From Treponema sp. (GTDB lineage Bacteria > Spirochaetota > Spirochaetia > Treponematales > Breznakiellaceae): a DNA stretch of 12,989 nucleotides. The position numbers and the translations under genes were made by a program. Position 1 is the stretch's first letter; every line of letters begins with the position of its first letter. Below are positions 1-5,460 of the stretch, piece after piece. The stretch spans positions 1 through 12,989 of the forward strand of contig JAISRD010000137.1 in NCBI GenBank assembly GCA_031273835.1, written 5' to 3'. Below the pieces are notes generated by a model. That model did no database searches. It was not told where the DNA came from and was given only the letters and a program-made list of their open reading frames with translations.

Positions 1-638
1 GGGGTAACGCGGGACAGGGGAACGGCCCGGGGAAGCTTTTTCTTTACCATCCTCCGTACCATATACTCCACGGCAAAAAAAATTGCAATAAGCCCGTAGA
101 AAATCCCCCCGTTGTAAAGGACCCAGACCGCTTCGGAACCCAGAAAAACCGTCAGGGCCGCGGCTATGCTGTTAAGAAAGAAAAAGACGCACCAGATTAT
201 ATTTACCCTGCGGCAATAGCGGACTATGCCCTCTTCCGCCAGGGAACCCGGTATGGATCTGTCCATGAGCACCGCCAAACGGTAAACAAAGGAGGGGGGA
301 AAGAACAGGGTCGAGCCGAAGGCCCCCAGCAGGACGGCGCTTACCAAAACAGGGTAGAGCCTGAGTATCAGGGGGATGTTGGTGATAAGGCAGAGGAGCC
401 CCAGGGCGGAAAGCAAAACGGCCTGGAGATAGGGCTTTTTCATCCTCCCCTGAAGGGGACCCCCGGTACCGGCCGCGCCGGCCCGGGAGGCCCCGGTGGC
501 GCTGAAAAAGAACAGGAGCCCGAAAATTATGACCGCCAGGGAAAAGATCCGCAGCGGCACCTTGAGTACCACGAGGCCTATAAATACGATAAAGGGATAA
601 ACGGCGGCCAGGGCGAAAAACAAAAAGCGGAACTTCAC
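1..638 (-). CDS. COG4648-type integral membrane protein, partial (3' end beyond window)
   Basis: A reading frame on the minus strand opens with GTG at 638-636 and runs off the left edge after 212 codons. The product is very hydrophobic, with about six membrane segments (near residues 4-25, 28-46, 70-90, 92-113, 145-166 and 172-192), a basic loop around 63-68 and a basic tail after 193. Seen features include FFPPSFVYRLA after the fourth segment and a YCRRVNIIWCVFFFLN stretch before the fifth, which I recall as typical of the COG4648 membrane proteins of aryl-polyene loci. Their molecular role is unknown. A transport or acyl-transfer helper role is only a guess. The gene starts four bases after the stop of the second acyl carrier protein, so it is cotranscribed. 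An in-frame stop at 650-648 lies only three codons upstream, and GTG is the first usable start. The ribosome site is weak. At 212 residues the protein is probably nearly complete. Confidence 0.72.
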   Translation of the reverse strand, partial: MKFRFLFFALAAVYPFIVFIGLVVLKVPLRIFSLAVIIFGLLFFFSATGASRAGAAGTGGPLQGRMKKPYLQAVLLSALGLLCLITNIPLILRLYPVLVSAVLLGAFGSTLFFPPSFVYRLAVLMDRSIPGSLAEEGIVRYCRRVNIIWCVFFFLNSIAAALTVFLGSEAVWVLYNGGIFYGLIAIFFAVEYMVRRMVKKKLPRAVPLSRVT

Positions 639-642
639 GGTA

Positions 643-885
643 CTATGTTACCAGGGGATGGAGCACCTCCACTACATCCTGAACGGTTCTGACATGCTTA
701 AACAGCTCCGGTTCAACCTTGCCGGTAAGGTAGGGCTTCATTTTTACGATGAGATCCACGGCGTCGATGGAATCCAAATCCAGATCCGCCATGAGGCCCG
801 CGCCGGGAACAACCGCCGCCTCTTCCAGCTCAAATTCCTTAACCAGCACTTCCTTAAGTTTAGTAAAAACCTCTTCCTTGGTCAT
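643..885 (-). CDS. Acyl carrier protein (second of a pair, aryl-polyene/FabF-type locus)
   Basis: An 80-residue acyl carrier protein that would carry acyl intermediates on a 4'-phosphopantetheine arm attached to Ser39 in the motif DLDLDSIDAVDL. The Asp before and Ile after the serine fit a carrier-protein site. The length is normal for the family. A longer frame opens at 942, but it would overlap most of the end of the upstream carrier gene. The ATG at 885-883 sits one base after that gene's stop and has a G-rich ribosome site about 6 bases upstream, so I chose it. The helix III region (MKPYLTGKVEPELF) differs from housekeeping AcpP. With its neighbour carrier protein and the COG4648 membrane protein, it looks like a dedicated secondary-metabolism carrier and not the AcpP of primary fatty acid synthesis. 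That assignment rests on motif and context. Confidence 0.87.
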   Translation of the reverse strand: MTKEEVFTKLKEVLVKEFELEEAAVVPGAGLMADLDLDSIDAVDLIVKMKPYLTGKVEPELFKHVRTVQDVVEVLHPLVT

Positions 886-886
886 C

Positions 887-1150
887 TTATCCCCCGCCTC
901 TTTCCGCCGTGATATAATCCGCCAGGGCGTCCACCGAGGCAAAATGCTTTTTATTATCCGAACTCTCGGCGGAAAATTTTACCCCGAACTTTTTCTTAAG
1001 CGCCACCCCCAGTTCCAGGGCGTCTATTGAATCAAGCCCTAAACCCGCGCCGAAGAGGGGCTCGGAATCGGCAATGTCTTCCGGCTTAATATCCTCAAGT
1101 TCCAGGGCGCCGACAATGAGTTTCTTGATTTCCAGCTTAAGGCCGTCCAT
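887..1150 (-). CDS. Acyl carrier protein (first of a pair, aryl-polyene-type locus)
   Basis: An 87-residue acyl carrier protein with the phosphopantetheine attachment serine at position 41 in LGLDSIDALELGVALKKKFGV. The LFGAGLGLDSIDALEL signature is the form I associate with carrier proteins of aryl-polyene and related type II polyketide loci. AcpP usually reads GADSLDTVE. No other Met lies upstream, so the ATG at 1150-1148 is the only good start. The stop at 889-887 is one base from the next start, giving tight translational coupling. A strong promoter-like sequence ends only about 8 bases before the ATG, there is no Shine-Dalgarno sequence (the preceding bases are pyrimidine rich), and the mRNA may be leaderless. 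Being first in the minus-strand unit, it probably heads the operon. Partner enzymes (ketosynthase, dehydratase, AMP ligase) would lie left of the window. Confidence 0.88.
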   Translation of the reverse strand: MDGLKLEIKKLIVGALELEDIKPEDIADSEPLFGAGLGLDSIDALELGVALKKKFGVKFSAESSDNKKHFASVDALADYITAERGGG

Positions 1151-1151
1151 A

Positions 1152-1187
1152 GGGGGATATTGTAAAATAAAGGCGGGGAAAAGTCAA
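1152..1187 (-). promoter_or_regulatory. Sigma70-type promoter for the acyl-carrier-protein operon
   Basis: On the minus strand, TTGACT (1187-1182) and TACAAT (1164-1159) are separated by 17 bases, close to the consensus. The expected transcription start is near 1152, only a couple of bases before the ATG at 1150. The message would then be leaderless or nearly so, which fits the missing ribosome site. Confidence 0.65.
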
Positions 1188-1199
1188 ATAAAACGACGG

Positions 1200-1325
1200 A
1201 ATTTTAACCACGAACGCGGGAATTTTTAACCACTAAAAAGGCTAAAAAACACGAAAAATGAGATGTAAAGATAAAGATTACGAACCGGATTTTCGTGGGT
1301 TTTCGTACTTTTCGTGGTAAAAATT
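1200..1325. repeat. Dispersed imperfect inverted-repeat element, copy 1
   Basis: A 126-base, A/T-rich non-coding element. Its ends form an inverted repeat matching at 14 of 15 positions: AATTTTAACCACGAA at 1200-1214 against the complement of 1311-1325. Internally, AAAAAACACGAAAA (1244-1257) pairs imperfectly with TTTTCGTGGGTTTTCG-type sequence near 1290-1306, so the whole unit can fold into a long hairpin. TTAACCACGAA (1204-1214), AACCACTAAAA (1228-1238) and AAAAAACACGAAAA recur in the same order in the copy at 11085. No reading frame is present. It may be a palindromic intergenic repeat or a small non-autonomous element. No target-site duplication is obvious. Confidence 0.7.
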
Positions 1326-1351
1326 ATTCCGTCCGGGGTCTGGAAGCCCGG
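1317..1351 (-). terminator. Possible terminator of the kinase-MFS-dehydrogenase operon
   Basis: Starting 16 bases after the dehydrogenase stop on the minus strand, CCGGG (1351-1347) and CCCGG (1337-1333) form a GC stem with a 9-base loop. TTCCG and CGGAA flank it further out. A short T-run (AATTTTT, about 1325-1319) follows about 8 bases after the stem, further than usual, so an intrinsic terminator is only plausible. The adjoining repeat hairpin could contribute. Confidence 0.35.
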
Positions 1352-1367
1352 CTCGCCGCGGCGGAAG

Positions 1368-2366
1368 CTAATACAAAGCCACTTCCCAGGGGTTTTCTTC
1401 CCCCCGCAGAAAGGCGATGCAGCTTTTGATGGAATTCTCCGCCATGTCGCTTACGGTCTGGTCGGTATAGAAGGCGACGTGGGGGGTAACGATCACATTG
1501 GGATAGGACCGGAGGATGGCAAGGTCCCGGTGGGGCAGCGCTGCTCCCCGGTGATCCTTGTAGTACAGGTTTGATTCATCCTCCACCACATCCAGCGCGG
1601 CGGCGCCGATCTTTCCCGACTCTATCCCCTCTATGAGGGCGGCGGTGTCGATCAGGGAACCCCGGGCGGTATTGATGATCACCACCCCGTCCTTCATCCG
1701 GGCGATAGACCGGGTGTCCACGATGTGGTAGTTGTCCGAGGCGGCGGGCATGTGAAGGGAAATAACATCGCTTTCCGCGCAGAGTTCTTCCCAGTCAACG
1801 GAACGGACCGCCGGATCATCCGGGGGGGTGAATTTATCCCAGCCGAGGATAGCGCAGCCGAACCCCTTAAGATGCTCGATGATCCTTTTACCGATACGGC
1901 CCGTGCCGGCGATACCCACGGTAAGGTTGTTGAGGTTTCTGCCCATAACCCGGGATTGAAGGGAAAAATCCTGGACAAGGGCAAGCCGGGCGGTATGTTT
2001 GATATTCCGGACAGCCATCAGGATCAGCATGATCGTATAGTTGGAAACAGCGTCCGGAACATAGCTTACGTTTCCGATCCGTATCCCCGTCTTTTTTGCC
2101 GCTTCCCTGTCGATGTGATCATACCCTATGCTCCGGGTGGAGATGAACCTGACCCCCAGGCTGTAAAAGCTTTCCATCAGCGCATGATCGATGGGGGTGG
2201 TGATGATGCTGACGGCGGCATAACCCTTTGCCAATACGGCGGTCTTCGGAGCCGGATCTTCGGCGCGGAATTCCAGCCTGACCCCGTATTTGGGGCCGAG
2301 CCGCTCAAAAAAGGTCTCTTCATCTTTACGCCGGGAATAGACCAGTATTTCCAATGTTTTGCCCAT
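1368..2366 (-). CDS. VanH-like D-2-hydroxyacid dehydrogenase (probable D-lactate dehydrogenase)
   Basis: A 332-residue NAD-dependent D-isomer 2-hydroxyacid dehydrogenase, expected to interconvert pyruvate and D-lactate in the cytoplasm. Seen features are a Rossmann GTGRIG at 154-159, with Asp177 placed for NAD preference, substrate Arg235 in NTARGSLID, acidic residues Glu262/Glu264, and catalytic His296 in TPHVAFYT. ISTRSIGYDHID, YTIMLILMAVRN and the stretch around IEHLKGFGC closely echo the VanH/D-LDH subgroup. The length is normal. The ATG at 2366 lies 8 bases after the MFS stop, with an AGGA about 15 bases upstream, so the gene is the last of a three-gene operon. No vanA- or vanX-like ligase or dipeptidase is in the window, so a fermentative or substrate-specific role is more likely than glycopeptide resistance. 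Another D-2-hydroxyacid substrate, perhaps from the sugar handled by the operon, is possible. Confidence 0.85.
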   Translation of the reverse strand: MGKTLEILVYSRRKDEETFFERLGPKYGVRLEFRAEDPAPKTAVLAKGYAAVSIITTPIDHALMESFYSLGVRFISTRSIGYDHIDREAAKKTGIRIGNVSYVPDAVSNYTIMLILMAVRNIKHTARLALVQDFSLQSRVMGRNLNNLTVGIAGTGRIGKRIIEHLKGFGCAILGWDKFTPPDDPAVRSVDWEELCAESDVISLHMPAASDNYHIVDTRSIARMKDGVVIINTARGSLIDTAALIEGIESGKIGAAALDVVEDESNLYYKDHRGAALPHRDLAILRSYPNVIVTPHVAFYTDQTVSDMAENSIKSCIAFLRGEENPWEVALY

Positions 2367-2374
2367 GATGTTCT

Positions 2375-3607
2375 TTACGATTCCTGTTTCGGCCCTTTCC
2401 CGGTTTTAATGGTCGCCGCATAGACGCTGTTCAGTATCCCCAAAAGCGCCGAAAGGGAAAAGAGCACTTCAATGCCGGTCCTTTCCCAGATCCACCCACC
2501 CAAAAGGGCTATGGCTATGCTGATCAGGTGGTTCACCGATATGCCCGTGGAAAGGGTGGCAGTAAGCTCTTCCTGGCTTGAGGCCAGGTCCTTTACATAC
2601 ACATTGCTGGCCATGCTTGCCAGGGAGATTATCGAGTCAAGGACAAAGTTGACGCAGACCACCAGGTAGGCGGTCTGGGCCGAAAAGATCCTGTGGGAAA
2701 AGCCGTAGAAGAAACAGACGACGACGAGGATCAGGGTGTCGGACACCATGACAAACTTGTAACCCGCCTTGTCGATGAGTTTTCCCAGGAGGGGGCTTGC
2801 GATAAAGCCCGCCCCGGAGCAGATCACATAGAGCAGGGCGATGACGGAGGTATCCGCGCCGTACTGGAGGATAAGCACGTAGGGGGCGAAGGTAAGGAAG
2901 ATCTGCTTCCGGGCGCCGTAAAAAACTTCAAGCATGTAGAACTTGAGGAACTTTTTTTCAAAATAAAAGCGGCGCCGGGGTCCCTTGAGGCTGGTTTCCT
3001 TCATTGCCAGGGAGACAAAAACCGCGGCCAGTATAAGAACGGCGGAAGCGCCGAATACCGCCCGGTAGCGGGGCAGCTCCGGAAACTTGATACGGTTAAA
3101 AAAGAGGAAGAGAAGGGTAACCGCGGCGTATCCGGTGATTCTTCCCAGCTGATCCAGCCCGTTGGTAATCCCTAAGGAAGCGCCTCCCTGGGAAGGTTTT
3201 GCCAGATCCAGGGAAATGGTGGATTTTACCGGCATGATGATGTGCTCCCCGGCGCTGAAGATCACCATGAAAAAAATCACCGAAGCCTTGGCGGACAGCC
3301 CCGGACCGGCGGGACCGAAAAGCAGGCCCAGGATACCCGCCAGCATGATCGCCGTCCCTATTTTGAAGACCCGGCTTTCGGCAAAGCGGTACATGGCGGC
3401 GAGGATCAGTATTACCATAAGCCCGGGGATTTCCCGGAAAAATTCCACAATACCCCGCTCAAATTTGGATATGAGGACGACTTCCGCCAGAAAGTTATCC
3501 TGTACCCCCCGGTAAAGCCCGAAACTGATTCCTGAAAAGGCCAGTACCCATAAAAAACGGCCCTGTTTTGCGTTATCCCGGTAGATGTTTTTCAGTATGT
3601 TTGGCAT
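2375..3607 (-). CDS. MFS-type 12-helix transporter
   Basis: A 410-residue polytopic membrane protein with roughly twelve hydrophobic segments in two sets of six, divided by a basic central loop near 203-222 (KETSLKGPRRRFYFEKKFLK). GKLIDKAGYKFVM at 275-287 matches MFS motif A between helices 8 and 9. An acidic-basic cluster SAGEHIIMPVK at 118-128 lies in the middle of the N-terminal half. The substrate cannot be read from sequence. Because the gene sits 14 bases after an FGGY sugar kinase and 8 bases before a D-2-hydroxyacid dehydrogenase, import of a sugar or polyol, or hydroxyacid exchange, is a reasonable inference. The ATG at 3607 has no evident Shine-Dalgarno sequence, so translation may depend on coupling to the kinase gene. 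Neither half shows an obvious truncation. Confidence 0.8.
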   Translation of the reverse strand: MPNILKNIYRDNAKQGRFLWVLAFSGISFGLYRGVQDNFLAEVVLISKFERGIVEFFREIPGLMVILILAAMYRFAESRVFKIGTAIMLAGILGLLFGPAGPGLSAKASVIFFMVIFSAGEHIIMPVKSTISLDLAKPSQGGASLGITNGLDQLGRITGYAAVTLLFLFFNRIKFPELPRYRAVFGASAVLILAAVFVSLAMKETSLKGPRRRFYFEKKFLKFYMLEVFYGARKQIFLTFAPYVLILQYGADTSVIALLYVICSGAGFIASPLLGKLIDKAGYKFVMVSDTLILVVVCFFYGFSHRIFSAQTAYLVVCVNFVLDSIISLASMASNVYVKDLASSQEELTATLSTGISVNHLISIAIALLGGWIWERTGIEVLFSLSALLGILNSVYAATIKTGKGPKQES

Positions 3608-3621
3608 AAGTATAAGTTGAG

Positions 3622-5214
3622 CTAGTCTCTTTTTCCCGGCCCGCTTTCTCTGTTCATGATGCGGAAATTTCTTCTGTTTTTCCTGTACAGGCGCTTAAAA
3701 ACGGCGAAATTTTTGTCGTACACTCCGGCGGCGGCGGGGTCCGGCTCGTATCGCTGAGCGATCCGCGCCATGCCGCCGGCCTCTTTCAGCGAGGCGATAT
3801 GACCAAGTCCTCCGGCCATCAAAATGGCGGCGCCCAGGGCGCCTGAGTTCTGCGGTTTCTCAGGGCACTCCACCTGCCTGTTCAGGATATCCGCCAGCAT
3901 CTGACAAATAACGGGAGACCTGGCGCCGCCGCCCGCCACGCGTATGACCGGGGAGGTTTTGACCTTGGTATCCTGCCTGTCCAGCATCCAGCGCTTATGC
4001 ATCAGGATACCCTCAAACACGGCGCGGATGAGGTCCTCTTTTTTCGTGGTCAGGCTGATGTTGATAAAGCCCCCCCGGCAGTCCGCGTCCTCAAAGGGAC
4101 AGCGGTTACCAAGCAGCCAGGGCATAAAAACAACCCCGCGGCTTCCGGGGGGCACCCGTTCCGCCGCCGAACACATGTGTTCGATTAGATGATCCAAATC
4201 ACAGTCCGCCTCATAGGCCCCGATTTCATCCACCACCAGGTGGTCCCGGGCCCACTCTATACACTTGCCGGAGGTTTCCATTTCGGCAAAGTAATTGTAC
4301 TGACCGGGAATAGCGCCGATTACCGAAGCGATCATGGACGCCGCGTCCGTGCGCTGTTTGTCCACCACCGTCGACACCCATCCGGAGGTACCGATATACA
4401 CATGGGTTTCACCGGGCCTGGTATTACCCGCGCCCAGGCCTATCAGCGTGGAATCTCCGCCGCCTGAAAACACCGTACATTCCGGGCTGAGCCCCAGCTC
4501 CGCCGCCGCCTCGCCGGTCAGGGCGCCGACGGAGTCGGTACAACGGACGATTTCGGCAAGATGCTCCATGCGGACCCCGTGCAGCCTGCAGACCGGCTCG
4601 CTCCAGCGGCGCCTGCGCGTATTGTAAAGCATGGTGGCAAAGGCGGAATCCTCCGACGAAACGTAACGTCCCGTGGCGCGGAACACAAGATAATCCTTGA
4701 CATCCAGCCATTTATGTATCCGCTCAAACAGGGCGCTTTCGTTCTCCCGTACCCAGGCGTAGCGGTAAACGGGGTCCTTGGCGCTGGCCGCCACCACGCC
4801 GGTTTCGAGCATGGAAATAAGCAGTTTTCCGATATTGATGCCCGCTACCTTCACGGGGCCCGCGCGCCATCTTTTGTACTGAGCGGTGGCCCGCTTGTCC
4901 ATGTAGCTCATGGCAGGCCGTAATACCGCGCCCCCCCGGTCCACCAGCACCAGACCCTGCATCTGGGAGCAGAAGGAAATCGCCCGGATGGAAGGGGGCG
5001 GTAAATCCGCCAGACGCAGTACTTCGCGGGTGGTTTCGCGCATACTGCGCCACCAATCTTCCGGGTTCTGCTCAACGCCGCCGTTTTCCACAACGGTAAG
5101 CGGATATTTACTGTCCGCCTCCGCGAGCAGGGTAACGCCGCCGTCCAGGCGGTACAGGCAGGTCTTGTTTCCGGTGGATCCAATATCATACGCGATGACA
5201 AAGTCTGTTTTCAT
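3622..5214 (-). CDS. FGGY-family carbohydrate kinase (xylulokinase-like)
   Basis: A 530-residue ATP-dependent sugar or polyol kinase of the FGGY family. The N-terminal domain opens with YDIGSTGNKTCLY (residues 9-21, phosphate-binding Asp10), followed by GVEQNPEDWW (46-55), CSQMQGLVLVD (82-92) and RPAMSYMDKRA (99-109), all xylulokinase-like. The catalytic base is probably Asp254 in FSGGGDSTLIGLGAG. YIGTSGWVSTVV (273-284) and RVAGGGARSPVICQMLAD (425-442) belong to the ATP-binding C-terminal domain. Members phosphorylate xylulose, gluconate, glycerol and similar compounds, so the substrate is unassigned. The frame extends to 5349, but that would cover the predicted promoter. The ATG at 5214 begins with the conserved N-terminus and follows a G-rich ribosome site. 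It is about 30-50 residues longer than E. coli XylB, mostly from a basic C-terminal tail. It is the first gene of the operon. Confidence 0.88.
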   Translation of the reverse strand: MKTDFVIAYDIGSTGNKTCLYRLDGGVTLLAEADSKYPLTVVENGGVEQNPEDWWRSMRETTREVLRLADLPPPSIRAISFCSQMQGLVLVDRGGAVLRPAMSYMDKRATAQYKRWRAGPVKVAGINIGKLLISMLETGVVAASAKDPVYRYAWVRENESALFERIHKWLDVKDYLVFRATGRYVSSEDSAFATMLYNTRRRRWSEPVCRLHGVRMEHLAEIVRCTDSVGALTGEAAAELGLSPECTVFSGGGDSTLIGLGAGNTRPGETHVYIGTSGWVSTVVDKQRTDAASMIASVIGAIPGQYNYFAEMETSGKCIEWARDHLVVDEIGAYEADCDLDHLIEHMCSAAERVPPGSRGVVFMPWLLGNRCPFEDADCRGGFINISLTTKKEDLIRAVFEGILMHKRWMLDRQDTKVKTSPVIRVAGGGARSPVICQMLADILNRQVECPEKPQNSGALGAAILMAGGLGHIASLKEAGGMARIAQRYEPDPAAAGVYDKNFAVFKRLYRKNRRNFRIMNRESGPGKRD

Positions 5215-5274
5215 AGTGCCCCCAAAGAATCCCAGCGTCCCTGCCGGATTTACGGGCCCCGGCTTGAGGGTGCG

Positions 5275-5287
5275 CCGCTTGAAGCGG
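5275..5287. promoter_or_regulatory. 13-bp palindrome in the kinase operon leader, possible operator
   Basis: CCGCTT-G-AAGCGG is a perfect 6+6 inverted repeat with a single central base. It lies just downstream of the expected start of the kinase transcript (about 5290) and upstream of the ATG at 5214. That is a typical place for a repressor site, but no regulator gene is in the window. A small RNA hairpin is the alternative. Confidence 0.4.
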
Positions 5288-5296
5288 AGTGCCGTC

Positions 5297-5325
5297 ATTG
5301 TACCGTATGTCCCGCTAAAAGACAA
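5297..5325 (-). promoter_or_regulatory. Sigma70-type promoter for the kinase-MFS-dehydrogenase operon
   Basis: On the minus strand, TTGTCT (5325-5320) and TACAAT (5302-5297) are separated by 17 bases. The predicted start near 5290 leaves a leader of about 75 bases before the kinase ATG. The longer kinase frame, which would begin at 5349, lies upstream of this promoter, supporting the shorter protein. Confidence 0.6.
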
Positions 5326-5361
5326 TTGCTCACGTTGCTTAATCCGCATCGTCCCTTAAGC

Positions 5362-5390
5362 TTGCCCAAGGGGGCCTTTCCGGCTATAGT
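5362..5390 (+). promoter_or_regulatory. Sigma70-type promoter for the ABC-F-GH3 unit
   Basis: TTGCCC (5362-5367) and TATAGT (5385-5390) are separated by 17 bases. The expected start is near 5397, about 64 bases before the GTG at 5461. It diverges from the kinase promoter, with the two -35 boxes about 36 bases apart. Confidence 0.5.
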
Positions 5391-5460
5391 AAAAGCGGTT
5401 CCAAAACAGCAGGTTTTGAAACGTGCTTTAAGAAGGCAAAACAATTTTTTCGGAGTTTCA

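Noticed and set aside
1200..1325. CRISPR array
   Set aside because: The repeated blocks (AACCACGAA, AACCACTAAAA) are short, diverged and irregularly spaced, with no uniform spacers and no cas genes. A palindromic dispersed repeat explains them better.
1368..2366. Glycopeptide-resistance (vanHAX) operon
   Set aside because: The dehydrogenase resembles VanH, but its neighbours are an MFS transporter and sugar kinase. No D-Ala-D-Lac ligase, VanX dipeptidase or two-component regulator is in the window.
1725..2423. A 232-codon plus-strand frame across the dehydrogenase gene
   Set aside because: The minus-strand dehydrogenase has all family motifs. This frame has no domain, no ribosome site and runs into the MFS gene end.
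5326..5460. N-terminal extension of the ABC-F protein from an ATG at 5326
   Set aside because: The stretch contains the predicted promoter, has no ABC-F homology, and a GTG at 5461 with a GGAG site starts exactly at the conserved fold.
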